From Halorubrum sp. JWXQ-INN 858 (lineage in GTDB: Archaea > Halobacteriota > Halobacteria > Halobacteriales > Haloferacaceae), in contig NZ_WUAX01000016.1 in assembly GCF_009806985.1 (NCBI RefSeq), forward strand, positions 246,976-310,975: 64,000 bases of DNA. Reading direction: 5' to 3'. Made by a program: the position numbers and the translations under genes. The notes under the pieces were generated by a model. The model was not told the origin of the DNA, did not search any database, and worked only from the letters and a program-made list of their open reading frames with translations. Positions 24,850-34,500 of this stretch are shown one piece after another. How positions within the stretch are numbered: position 1 is the stretch's first letter; each line of letters opens with the position of its first letter.

Positions 24850-27264
24850 ATGGACGCCCAGCGACTCGAGGACATCACCGAGTGGGACGCCCGGAGCTTC
24901 TCGGACGGGTTCGCCGGCCTCCGCCGTCTCGCCGATCGGGGGTTCTCCGGGGCGGCGACGGACGGAACGGGGTGGCTGTTCCTGTTGAACGGCCGGGTCG
25001 TCGGCGTGGTCGACGCCGACCTCGACGCGTTCGCCGACGCCTCGGGGACGGCGTATCAGGCCCCCGAGGAGGAGCTCCCGCTGCTGTTCGCCATGCTGGA
25101 GCGGGGCGGGGAGAAGCGCGCGCAGTACTACACGAACGACACGCCGCTCTCGGAGGCCGACCGGAAGCTCTCCGCCGGCGGCTTCACCGGCTACGTGGAG
25201 CTCTCCGAGAACGTGCTCTCGGGCGACTACTACCTCACCTACACCGGCGGCGACTCGCGCGCGGCGGCGTACGTCGGCAACTCGCGGCGGCTGGAGACCG
25301 GCGACGACGCGTTCGCGCTCGCCGACGACGAGGTGGGGATCTACACCGTGTACGAGGTCGACCTCGACGTCCGTGAGCTCCCGGAGCCCGACGCGGGCAC
25401 GGCGGCGACGGCCAACGGGGACGCGGCGGCGGACGCGGACGCAGCGGCGGCCGACGCGGACGCAGCGGCGGCCGACGCGGACGTGGACGACGGGGACGAC
25501 GCCACGGACGGGACCAACGACACCGACGCCAGCGTCGCCGCTGACGCCGACCCCGACGGAACCGCCGCAGAAACGACCGACTCCGACGGAACCACCGCAG
25601 AGACCATCGATACCGCCGCAGAGACCGTCGACCGGGCGGACGGCGAAGAGGGTGCCAAAGCGGTCGACGCGGACGCCAGTGCGATCGAAGCGGACGCCAG
25701 TGCGATCGAAGCGGACGACGCCGTGACCGACAGCGACGAGGAGGGCAAGGGCGGCGGCGGCGACGGCACGGACCGCTCCGCGAAGACGGAGACGGGAACG
25801 AACAGAGCGGTAACCGAAGGACCGAAACGAGAGTCGGAACCGAGGGCGGGACCGGGGACGGAACCGGGACCGGGGACGGAACCGGGACCGGAACCGTCAC
25901 CCGGAGGAACCGCCGAACCGGAGGCCGGGGCAGGGTCGACCGCCGAGGGGCCGACGGGCAACGGGGGTCCCGGCGAGGACGTCTTCTCCGAGGAGGAGGA
26001 GTGGCGGGAGGCGAAATCGATCCCGGCGCTCGACCCGAAGGAAGCGAGCGAACGCCGTCAGCGGGGGCGTACGGACGCCCACGACGGGGAGGCTCGGAAC
26101 GCCGGACCCGCGCGGTCCCGATCCGCGGGGGTCGGCCCCCAGGAGGGGATGGGGAAGGGGTCGTCGACGGCCGCCGAGGGGTCATCGCGGTCGTCGCAGT
26201 CGACACGGCGGGACGCGAACGCACCGCCCGAGCCGCGCGCGAGCGATCGGTCCGGGCAGGCGGCCGTCTCGAAGCGTCCCGCGGTCCAGCGGAGCCAGCT
26301 CCAGCGGGAGGTCCAGCGGCTCGAAGCGGCGCTTTCGGACGCCGAGTCGGCCCGCGACGAGGCGGCGGCCGAGCGCGATGAGGCGGTGACCGAGCGCGAC
26401 GAGGTCGCCGCCGAACGCGACGAGCACGAGCGCGAGGTCCGACGGCTCGAGTCGGAGCTCGCCGACGTCCGCGAGGAGCGGGACCGGCTCCGGGACCGGC
26501 TCGCCGAGCTCGAGGCGGAGCTCCCGGACGCCGAGCGCTCGATTCCTGCCGCACGGGCGCGCGGCGAGACCAACCTGTTCATCAGGTACGGCTCGAAGGG
26601 GGGCGTGACGCTGGAGGACGTCCACGACGGGAACGCGGACCGCGAAGCGCTCCGCGAGAACATCCGGATCGAACACCACACCGGCTTCGAGAGCGAGGGG
26701 GCCGTCGTCGACGGCGTCCCGTTCACCGAGTTCCTCGAGGGGACGATGGAGTACGGGTTCACCCGCTGGCTCGTCGAGGACCTCCCGTTCGAGATCGCCG
26801 ACACCGGCAACGAGAGCACGCTGCGTGACCTGTACGACGCGCTGCCCGAAGTCGACCGCGCGGAGATCGGCGGGTCGGTGTCGGTCGTGACGCGGGAGAA
26901 CGGGGAGGAGAACCGCGAGCAGCGGGCGTTCGACCTCGTTTTGCGCGACCGGATGGGCAACCCGCTGTTCATCGCCGACCTGAACGACAGCCGGGAGCCG
27001 ACGGTCGAGGGGACTCTGGAGTCGCTCGTCGCGAACGGCGGCGACATCGGGGAGTCGAACGACTCCTTCGCCGCGGCGTTCGCGGTGACCGCGAGCTTCT
27101 TCGAGCCCGGCGCGCTGGAGGCCGCGAGCGACGCGGTCGGCGGCGGGCTCTTCAGTCGGTCGAAGCGGGCGAGCTTCGTGAAGCTCTCGCGCAAGCGCGG
27201 CTATCACCTCTGTCTCGTCGAGTCGCGCGATGGCGGGTTCCACCTGACGGTCCCCGATTTATAG
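24850..27264 (+). CDS. Large conserved haloarchaeal protein of unknown function with coiled coil (DUF7527-like)
   Basis: This 804-residue protein is built of three parts. The N-terminal globular domain (1-180) begins MDAQRLEDITEWDARSF and is rich in Y, G and L. The long low-complexity acidic linker (about 180-440) includes tandem DADAAAA-type and GPGTEP-type repeats. A heptad-rich coiled coil of alternating E/R/A/L follows (about 480-570), then a C-terminal domain (570-804) beginning ARARGETNLFIRYGSKGGV with several conserved-looking blocks (FTEFLEGTMEYGFTRWL, AFDLVLRDRMGNPLFIADLN, SFVKLSRKRGYHLCLVESR). The C-terminal part vaguely resembles a nuclease or restriction-like fold (LVLRDRMGNPLFIADL), but catalytic residues cannot be assigned. 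I recall the family as DUF7527; not verified. It is monocistronic with three copies of a 21-base repeat at its end. Confidence 0.85.
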   Translation: MDAQRLEDITEWDARSFSDGFAGLRRLADRGFSGAATDGTGWLFLLNGRVVGVVDADLDAFADASGTAYQAPEEELPLLFAMLERGGEKRAQYYTNDTPLSEADRKLSAGGFTGYVELSENVLSGDYYLTYTGGDSRAAAYVGNSRRLETGDDAFALADDEVGIYTVYEVDLDVRELPEPDAGTAATANGDAAADADAAAADADAAAADADVDDGDDATDGTNDTDASVAADADPDGTAAETTDSDGTTAETIDTAAETVDRADGEEGAKAVDADASAIEADASAIEADDAVTDSDEEGKGGGGDGTDRSAKTETGTNRAVTEGPKRESEPRAGPGTEPGPGTEPGPEPSPGGTAEPEAGAGSTAEGPTGNGGPGEDVFSEEEEWREAKSIPALDPKEASERRQRGRTDAHDGEARNAGPARSRSAGVGPQEGMGKGSSTAAEGSSRSSQSTRRDANAPPEPRASDRSGQAAVSKRPAVQRSQLQREVQRLEAALSDAESARDEAAAERDEAVTERDEVAAERDEHEREVRRLESELADVREERDRLRDRLAELEAELPDAERSIPAARARGETNLFIRYGSKGGVTLEDVHDGNADREALRENIRIEHHTGFESEGAVVDGVPFTEFLEGTMEYGFTRWLVEDLPFEIADTGNESTLRDLYDALPEVDRAEIGGSVSVVTRENGEENREQRAFDLVLRDRMGNPLFIADLNDSREPTVEGTLESLVANGGDIGESNDSFAAAFAVTASFFEPGALEAASDAVGGGLFSRSKRASFVKLSRKRGYHLCLVESRDGGFHLTVPDL

Positions 27265-27313
27265 GCGCCGGTCCCCAATTTATAGGCGCCGCTCCCGGAT
27301 TTATAAGCGCCGC
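27251..27313 (+). repeat. 21-bp tandem repeat across a stop codon
   Basis: Three copies of a 21-base unit with core ATTTATAGGCGCCG span the last four codons and TAG stop of the large coiled-coil gene. Each copy holds a TTTATA motif. Confidence 0.9.
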
Positions 27314-27424
27314 TCCCGGCGTTCGAGGACCGCAGAACGCCCGGACCCGCCGAGGCCCCGTCGCCGAGGGGAGACGGGTGGCTCGTCGAAACGTGTCCGG
27401 GCTGATATATAAGACGTGAACGAG

Positions 27425-27730
27425 TCAGTTCTCGACTTCGGCGGCGTCGTCGATCCGCATCGTGCCGAGTTTCTCGATCGTCTCGTCGAGCTTGTCGTCG
27501 AGCTCGTCGACGAACTCGTGGGTCCGATCGGTCGTGATCGCGCCCTGGCTGGACGGCTCGATCAGGTTCTCCTCCTCGAGGACGCGCAGCGAGTACCGAA
27601 CCTTGTGATGGGGGTACCCGGTTTCGTTCGACATCTTCACGATACCGATCGGTTCGTTCGCGATAACCATCTTCAACACCTGGAGGTGTCGTTCCAACAT
27701 GTCCACCTCTTTCTCAAGTCGATCTATCAT
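27425..27730 (-). CDS. Winged-helix transcriptional regulator, divergent from purA
   Basis: This 101-residue protein begins MIDRLEKEVDMLERHLQVL, a helical N-terminus. A winged helix-turn-helix (about 22-70) follows: LKMVIANEPIGIVKMSNETG, then YPHHKVRYSLRVLEEENLIEP as recognition helix and wing. A coiled-coil tail (LDDKLDETIEKLG) suggests dimerisation. The start at 27730 has a minus-strand TATA-like CTTTTAAAGG 27-36 bases upstream. It is divergent from purA across 313 bases, so it may regulate purine genes or itself; this is only positional inference. Confidence 0.82.
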   Translation of the reverse strand: MIDRLEKEVDMLERHLQVLKMVIANEPIGIVKMSNETGYPHHKVRYSLRVLEEENLIEPSSQGAITTDRTHEFVDELDDKLDETIEKLGTMRIDDAAEVEN

Positions 27731-28043
27731 GCCACATGTTAACTTGTCATGCCTCCCTTTAAAAGTTGCTGTCCGAGTCCGCACCGAAAACGCCTGATCT
27801 GAGACGTTGACGTGCGAGTAGTTAACGGTTCGGATCGCGTGCCGATCGGGCACAAGCACACGGCGTCGTCCGGGATCGACACGGGAACGAGCGGTGATCG
27901 ACTCGTCAACGACGGACGACACACGAACACGCACGGACGACGATAGCCGATCCGTATCACCAGCCTGACGATCCACGATCGTGGTGTCCTCGCGCCGACG
28001 GACCGTAATCGGTTTTAGGTCCCGTTTGGTACAGGGGAGCGGT
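27731..28043. other. Divergent promoter region between the winged-helix regulator and purA
   Basis: Besides the two TATA boxes (minus strand near 27757-27766, plus strand at 28012-28019) this 313-base region shows no gene. It includes an inverted repeat CCACGATCGTGG at 27973-27984 lying 28 bases before the purA TATA box, a candidate operator. Confidence 0.5.
27973..27984. promoter_or_regulatory. 12-bp palindrome upstream of purA
   Basis: CCACGATCGTGG is a perfect palindrome about 30 bases upstream of the purA TATA box, in the position of an activator or repressor site. No binding protein is known. Confidence 0.4.
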
Positions 28044-29396
28044 ATGACTGTCACCATCGTCGGCTCCCAACTGGGAGACGAGGGCAAGGGCGCGCTCGTC
28101 GACCGGTGGGGAGGGGACGCGGACGTCGTAGTCCGTTATCAAGGCGGCGACAACGCGGGCCACACCGTCGTCGAGGGCGGCGACGAGTACAAGCTATCGC
28201 TGGTCCCGAGCGGGGCCGTGCGGGGCAAGGTCGGGATATTAGGCAACGGCTGCGTGGTCAACCCGCGCACCCTCTTCGACGAGCTCGGCGCGCTCCGCGA
28301 GCGCGGGCTCGACCCCGACGTGCGCGTCGCGCGCCGGGCGCACGTCATCCTCCCGTATCACCGCGTCCTCGACGGCATCGAGGAGGCGGTGAAAGCCGAC
28401 GACGACGCCGGCGAGGAGGTCGGGACCACGGGCCGCGGCATCGGCCCGACCTACGAGGACAAGGCGGGTCGCCGCGGTATCCGTGCCGGCGACCTGCTCG
28501 ACCCCGCAGTCCTCCGCGAGAAGCTCGAGTACGCCGTCCCGCAGAAGCGCGCGCTCGTCGAGGACGTGTACGGGCTCGAGATCGAGGGCACCGACCACGA
28601 GGAGGCCTTCGACGTCGACGCGCTCCACGCGGAGTTCGCGGCCGTCGGCGAGCGGCTGGCCGACGAGGGGATGACGGTGAACTGCTCGGACTACCTCTAC
28701 CGCCGGGCGTCGGCGGGCGACCGGATCATGTTCGAGGGCGCACAGGGCACCCACATCGACATCGACCACGGCAACTACCCGTTCGTCACCTCGTCGAACC
28801 CGACGGCGGGCGCGGCGGCGGTCGGCTCGGGCGTCGGCGTCACGACCGTTGGCGCGGGCGAGGTCGTCGGGATCGTGAAGGCGTACCTCTCGCGGGTCGG
28901 CTCGGGGCCGCTCCCGACGGAGCTCGACGGCGACGCCGACGAGGAGGCGCTCGCGAGCGAGATCCGCGAGAAGGGCGGCGAGTTCGGTACCGTGACGGGT
29001 CGCCCGCGGCGGATCGGCTGGCTCGACCTCCCGATGGTCCGGCACGCCGCGCGCGTCTCCGGGTTCACCGGCCTCGCGGTCAACCACGTCGACGTGCTCG
29101 CCGGGCTGCCGGAGCTGCAGGTCTGTACGGCATACGAGCTCGACGGCGAGGAGATCGACACGGTCCCCACCTCGACGGAGCGATGGGAGCGCTGTGAGCC
29201 CGTCTACCGCGAGTTCGAGACGTGGGAGTCCGTCGACTGGGCGGCCGTCGCCGAGGAGGGGTACGACGCGCTGCCCGCGGCGACCCGCGACTACCTCGAG
29301 TTCCTCGCGGACGAGGTCGACACGCCGGTGTACGCCGTCGGCGTCGGCCCGGACCGCGAGGAGACGATCGAAGTGGTCAACCCGTTCGACGCGTAG
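28044..29396 (+). CDS. purA: Adenylosuccinate synthetase
   Basis: This enzyme makes adenylosuccinate from IMP, aspartate and GTP, the first AMP-specific step. The 450-residue protein has the P-loop-like GSQLGDEGKGALVD (8-21), YQGGDNAGHT, TTGRGIGPTYEDKAGRRGIR and FEGAQGTHIDIDHGNYPFVT, all family signatures. The ATG at 28044 follows a TATA box at 28012-28019 (leaderless); an in-frame upstream ATG at 27981 lies before that TATA box and is rejected. An 11-base tandem repeat begins 14 bases after the stop. The partner purB is elsewhere in this window. Confidence 0.97.
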   Translation: MTVTIVGSQLGDEGKGALVDRWGGDADVVVRYQGGDNAGHTVVEGGDEYKLSLVPSGAVRGKVGILGNGCVVNPRTLFDELGALRERGLDPDVRVARRAHVILPYHRVLDGIEEAVKADDDAGEEVGTTGRGIGPTYEDKAGRRGIRAGDLLDPAVLREKLEYAVPQKRALVEDVYGLEIEGTDHEEAFDVDALHAEFAAVGERLADEGMTVNCSDYLYRRASAGDRIMFEGAQGTHIDIDHGNYPFVTSSNPTAGAAAVGSGVGVTTVGAGEVVGIVKAYLSRVGSGPLPTELDGDADEEALASEIREKGGEFGTVTGRPRRIGWLDLPMVRHAARVSGFTGLAVNHVDVLAGLPELQVCTAYELDGEEIDTVPTSTERWERCEPVYREFETWESVDWAAVAEEGYDALPAATRDYLEFLADEVDTPVYAVGVGPDREETIEVVNPFDA

Positions 29397-29409
29397 GCGG
29401 CACGAACGG

Positions 29410-29453
29410 GACACGGAGGCGACACGGAGACGACACGGAGGCGACACGGCCGC
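29410..29453 (+). repeat. 11-bp tandem repeat after purA
   Basis: Four units of GACACGGAGGC with minor changes lie just downstream of the purA stop. Confidence 0.9.
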
Positions 29454-29538
29454 CGTTCGTTCACCTCGAACGCTTCGGCGATCTTTTATAAGTTAACCGT
29501 CGGTTCCCTCGAGGAGTTTATAAACGCGATCCGGCCGT

Positions 29539-29751
29539 TCACGGGTCGGTCCGATCGCCGGACCGTTCGTCCCCGTTCGACGCGGACCGGTAGCCGTCGA
29601 CGAACATGAGGAGCGCCAGGATCGCGATGGGAACGAGAAGCAGCAGCCCGCCGGGGTCGTTGTCGGGCGCGATCGCAACCGCGAGCGGGACGCCGACGAC
29701 GGCGGCGGCCGCACAGTAGAGGAACAGTCGGGTCGTGGAGAGGGCGTCCAT
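29539..29751 (-). CDS. Small two-helix membrane protein
   Basis: This 70-residue protein has hydrophobic segments at about residues 8-27 and 34-51 and a polar, acidic C-terminus (SASNGDERSGDRTDP). Codon use matches the genome. The minus-strand TATA-like motif TTTATCAA lies 24-30 bases upstream of the ATG at 29751, supporting a real leaderless gene. It is convergent with purA. No known family is recognised; function unknown. Confidence 0.72.
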   Translation of the reverse strand: MDALSTTRLFLYCAAAAVVGVPLAVAIAPDNDPGGLLLLVPIAILALLMFVDGYRSASNGDERSGDRTDP

Positions 29752-29906
29752 GGATCGCCCTTCCGATGGGAATTGATAAATGTTCGTCCGAACCGCGGGA
29801 TCGTGGCCTCGCTCGGGCGGGCATGGACCTCACGGACGTGGCCGGGGAGGAGGACGCGTCCGTAGCGAGAGTCGGTCCTTCCGGAACCGACGGCCGCCGC
29901 CGGGAC

Positions 29907-29915
29907 CCTTATAGG
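29907..29915 (+). promoter_or_regulatory. TATA box of the class V aminotransferase gene
   Basis: CCTTATAGG lies 22-30 bases before the ATG at 29937. Confidence 0.6.
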
Positions 29916-29936
29916 GGTTCCGGCGGCCGTACCGGT

Positions 29937-31049
29937 ATGGACCCACTGGACCTCCGCGCGGACGCCCCGGCGCTCTCGGAGGCGACGTACCTCAACTACG
30001 GGGCCCACGGACCGAGCACCCGGAGCGTCGTCGAAGCGGCCGAGTCGATGCTGGAGCGACACGAGTACGGCTCCGCGACCGCGGACCCCTACGAGGTCGC
30101 CTTCGCGTCGTACGACGACGCGCGGGAGCGCATCGCGGCCTTCATCGGAGGCGAGGGCGACGACGTCGCCCTGACCGAGAGCACGACGGACGCGATCAAC
30201 CGGATCGCGGGCGCGATCGACTGGGAGCCGGGCGACATCGTCGTCCGAACGGATCTCGAACACCCCGCGGGCGTCCTCCCGTGGCGGCGGCTCGAACGCG
30301 AGGGCGTCGAGGTCCGGGTCGTCGACACCGCGGGCGGCCGGATCGACGTCGACGCGTTCGCGGACGCCGTCGCCGACGCCGAGCTCGCCTGCTTCAGCGC
30401 GCTCACGTGGACCCACGGCACCGTGCTTCCGGTCCGCGAGCTCTGTGAGATCGCCGCCGACGCCGGTGCGTTCAGCCTCGTCGACGCGGTGCAGGTCCCC
30501 GGACACCGCCGGATGGACGTCGCCGAGTGGGGCGCGGACGCCGTCGCCGCCGCCGGTCACAAGTGGCCCCTCGGCCCGTGGGGCTCGGGGTTCCTCCACG
30601 TCGACCGCGACGCCGCGGCCGCCCTCTCGCCCCGCGCCGTCGGCTACCGGAGCGTGACCGAGCCGACGGGCGACGGGCTGGCGTACGAGCCGGGGGCCCG
30701 GCGGTTCGAGGTCGGCACCACGTCGCCGGCTCCCCACGCGGGGCTGGTGGCCGCGCTGGACGCCGTCGAGGCGGTCGGGCTGGACGCCATCGAGACGCGC
30801 ATCGCGGCGCTCACCGACCGGCTGAAGGCGGGGATCGACGAGGAACGGCTGTTGAGCCCGTCCGGGTTCGAGTCGGGGCTCGTCACGGTCGCCGTCGACG
30901 ACCCCGAGGCGGTCGTTGAGCGGCTCGGCGAGCGGGGGATCGTGGTCCGGTCGCTGCCGCATCCGGAAGCGGTGCGGGTGTCGGTCCACGCCGTCACGAC
31001 CGAGGCCGAAGTGGACGCGGTCGCGGCCGCGCTGTCGGAGGTCGTGTAG
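29937..31049 (+). CDS. Class V aminotransferase (cysteine desulfurase-like)
   Basis: This 370-residue fold-type I PLP protein begins MDPLDLRADAPALSEATYLNYG. The PLP lysine is K209 in AAAGHKWPLGPWG; TWTHGTVLPV, SLVDAVQVPGH and GTTSPAPHAG are class V signatures. SufS-like sulfurtransferase activity would need an active-site cysteine in a later loop, which I do not see clearly (the region near LSPSGFESG lacks one). A desulfurase or kynureninase-like lyase role therefore cannot be chosen. It is transcribed from a TATA box at 29907-29915. An upstream in-frame Met at 29766 is rejected for that reason. Confidence 0.88.
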   Translation: MDPLDLRADAPALSEATYLNYGAHGPSTRSVVEAAESMLERHEYGSATADPYEVAFASYDDARERIAAFIGGEGDDVALTESTTDAINRIAGAIDWEPGDIVVRTDLEHPAGVLPWRRLEREGVEVRVVDTAGGRIDVDAFADAVADAELACFSALTWTHGTVLPVRELCEIAADAGAFSLVDAVQVPGHRRMDVAEWGADAVAAAGHKWPLGPWGSGFLHVDRDAAAALSPRAVGYRSVTEPTGDGLAYEPGARRFEVGTTSPAPHAGLVAALDAVEAVGLDAIETRIAALTDRLKAGIDEERLLSPSGFESGLVTVAVDDPEAVVERLGERGIVVRSLPHPEAVRVSVHAVTTEAEVDAVAAALSEVV

Positions 31050-31191
31050 GGCCTCGGCCCCGCGACGGACCGTCGGACGCAGCCGTGACGGAGGACGTTC
31101 CGCGAGCTCGCGACGGAAGCGCACGGCGACCGGGGAACCGACGCAGCCGACACCGGAGAGCTGAAGCGGGCGCGTGACTCGATAGTCGACC

Positions 31192-31380
31192 ATGAGTAGA
31201 ACGGTTCCGGAGCCGGACGTCGACGAGGTCTTCGGCGAGCCCGCCGCGGCCGTCGCGAGCGATTGGGACCGCGAGTTCTGGGTCGGCGTCGCGCGGTCGA
31301 TGGTCGGCGTCGACGAGGCCGTCCTCGAGGAGCGCTCGACGGCGTGGATCGTCGCGCGGTGTGAGGACGCCGGGTACTGA
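31192..31380 (+). CDS. Small acidic protein of unknown function
   Basis: This 62-residue protein begins MSRTVPEPDVDEVF and has codon use and acidic composition like its neighbours (WDREFWVGVARSMVGVDEAVLEERSTAW). It follows the aminotransferase by about 140 bases in the same direction. No family is recognised. The stop codon lies in a 13-base direct repeat. Confidence 0.6.
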   Translation: MSRTVPEPDVDEVFGEPAAAVASDWDREFWVGVARSMVGVDEAVLEERSTAWIVARCEDAGY

Positions 31381-31395
31381 CTCCGGGTACTGACC
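31370..31395 (+). repeat. 13-bp tandem duplication across a stop codon
   Basis: CCGGGTACTGACT and CCGGGTACTGACC are adjacent; the first contains the final codons GGG TAC TGA of the 62-residue gene. Confidence 0.8.
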
Positions 31396-31517
31396 CCGGC
31401 CCCGACCGCGCTGTCGACGGTCGCGTACGGATCGATCGACGGGTCGAAAACGGGTATGGGTATGAGGGGACGACACCCGAAGCGGGTGCGGAAGAACGGA
31501 TCCCGCGAGCCGCGCGC

Positions 31518-34500
31518 TCAGGCGATCGCCGCGGCGAGCTTCTCGACGGGATGGGGCGGCTCCGCGGCCGCGTCGTCGCGGTCCTCGAGCTGGCTCCGGC
31601 ACGACGCGCCGGGGGCGACGACGACGTCGCCGTCGCTCGCGTCCACCTGGTCGTACAGCAGCCGCCCGATCGCCTTGCTCATCGAGTAGTGTTCCGCCTC
31701 GTAGCCGAAGGAGCCGGCCATCCCACAGCAGGACGAATCGAGGGGGTCGACCCCGTAGCCCGCCCGGCGGAGGACCCCGACCGCGTGGTGGTCCTTCTTC
31801 GTCGCCTTCTGGTGGCAGTGACCGTGGTACGTCAGCCGCTCGCCGGGCGCGTCGAACGCGAGCGCCTCGTCCAGCCGGAACGCGTCGACGTACTCCATGA
31901 CGCCGTACGTGTTCGCCGCGACCGCCCCGACGTCCGCGTCGGGCACGTCGCTCGCGTCGCCCGCGAGCAGGTCGAAGTAGTCGGACTGGAGCATGACGGC
32001 GTCGGACGGCTCGACGACGACGACGTCCCACCCCGTCTCCACGTCGGGCACGAGCGTTTCGACCGTGTCGCGGGCGGTCGCGCGCGACTCCTCGAGGAGC
32101 CCCTTCGAGTGGGGCGGCCGCCCGCTGCCCGCGACGTCGGCCATCCGGACGTGGCAGTTCGCGGCCTCGAGCACGCGCACGGCGGCCTTCCCCGCGCCCG
32201 GGTTCGTGTACGTCGTGTACACGTCGGGGAACAACAGGACGGCGCGGTCCGCGTCGGCTCGCGGGACGCCGGGGCCGCCGCGGGCCTCGAACCAGTCGGT
32301 CAGGCTCTCCGAGCGGAACTCGGGAAGCTTCCGCTCGCTCGCGATCCCCAGCGTCTTCTCCATGAGCAGGCGCGCGCCGGGCACCTTCGGTGCGAGGTTG
32401 GCGACGGGCGCGAGCCGCGAGCCGATCGGCGCGAGCGACTCGAAGCTCCCGAGCAGCTTCGTGCGGAGGCTCGCGCCGTGTTCCTCGTGGTGAGCGTGTT
32501 CGACCTCGGCCTTCAGCTTCGCCATGTCGACCTCGCTCGGGCAGTCCTTCGCACAGCCCTTACAGCCGATACAGAGGTCCATCACCTCGGTGACGAACTC
32601 GTCGTCCGTCGGGTCGTCGGGGAGCTCGCCCGCCATCGCGCCCCGGAGCAGATTCGCGCGGCCGCGGGTCGCCTGGATCTCCTCGTCGGCGGCACGGAAG
32701 GTCGGACACATCACGCCGCCGGTGGTCTCCTGTGGCCCGCGACAGCCGCCACAGCCGTGACAGAGCTCGACCATCCCCTGCATGCCGTTCTCGTTGGCCC
32801 ACTCCAGCGCGGGGTCGAACCCCGTCTCGAGCGCGTAGTCGGGCGAGAACCGGAGGTGCTCGCGCATGTCGAACTCGCCGCAGACGTTGCCCGGGTTGAG
32901 CAGCCAGTCGGGGTCGAACGCCGTCTTGAGTTCGCGGAACGCCGCCCAGAGGTCGTCGCCGTACAGCTTCCGGTTCCACTGGGTCCGCGCGCGGCCGTCC
33001 CCGTGTTCGCCCGACACCGACCCGCCGAGCCGGACGACGGCGTCGGTGACGCGGTCGGCGATGTCGACCATCGCGTCCACGCCGTCGACGTCCTTCGTGT
33101 TGATCAGCGGGCGGACGTGGAGCACGCCCGGGCCGGCGTGCGCGTAGAACGTCGCGAAGGTCCCGTTGTCCTCGAGGATCCGCTGGAACTCGCGGGTGTA
33201 CTCGGGGAGGTGTTCCGGCGGGATCGCACAGTCCTCGATGAAGGAGATGTGCTTGGCGTCGGAGGTCCGCGACAGCAGGATCGGGAGGCCGGACTTGCGC
33301 ATCTTCCAGAACCGGTCGCGCTCGTCGGGGTCGTGCGCCTCCATCGCGGCGAACGCGCGTCGGGGCTGGGCGGTCGTCTCCGCCGCTTCCGGGCTCGGCT
33401 CCGCGTCGGTGGCCGAGCCGTCGGCGAGGGTGTCGCCGACCCGGTCGGCGATCAGGTCCGCGACCTTGCGTTTCCCGTCGGCGTCGTCCTCGGCGTAGAA
33501 CTCGACGAGCAGCACGGAGTCGGTGTCGTCCGGGAGCGTCCCGACGAGGTCGCCGAACTCGGCGGTGTCGGCCGCGAGCCCGAGCAGCACGTCGTCCATC
33601 ACTTCGACGGCCGCCGGGTCGTGTTCGAGCACGGGCGCGACGTCCTCCATCGCGTCGAGGAGGTCCTCGTAGGCGAGCAGCGCCACCGCCTTCGTCTCCG
33701 GGATCTCCACCAGCGAGACGGTCGCCTCGGTGACCGTCGCGAGGGTCCCCTCGCTGCCGGCGATCAGCCGACCGAGATTGACGACGCCCGCCTCGCCGAA
33801 CTCGCCGCGGTACTCCGCGAGCAGGCGGTCGAAGTTGTAGCCGGAGACGTTGCGCTTGAGCTCCGGGAACCGCTCGTCGATGGCGTCGGCCTCCTCGTCG
33901 AGCACCCTGACGACCGCGGCGTGGATCCGCGGGAGCAGGTCGTCGGCGTCGGGGTCCGCCGACTCGCGGAGATCCTCGACGGCGACCTCGCCGAACGTCG
34001 CCACCGTGCCGTCCGCGAGGACGACCTCCAGCTCCTCGATGTAGTGGTCCGTCTTCCCGTACTTCAGCGAGTGCGAGCCGGTGGAGTTGTTGCCGATCGC
34101 GCCGCCGACGGCGGACTTGTCGCGCCACGCCGGGTCGGGCGCGAACTTCAGCCCGTCGGGCGCGACCGCGGCGTTGAGGTCGCCGACGTACGCGCCCGAC
34201 TGGACCCGCGCCGTCCGCGCCGCCGCGTCCGTCGAGAGCACCGCGTCCATCGCCCGCGAGAAGTCGAGGACGACCGCCTCGTTGACGGTTTGGCCCGCGA
34301 GCGAGGTGCCGCCGCCGCGCGGGAGCACCGGGATCCCCTCCGCGAAGCAGTACTCGTGAACCGCCGCGACGTCGGCGGTCGACTCCGGGAAGACGACGCC
34401 GATGGGCGTCACCTCGTACGCGGAGGCGTCGGTCGCGTAGAGCCGCCGCGAGTAGTCGTCGAAGCGCACGTCGCCGTCGACGCGTCGTTCGAGCGCGTCC

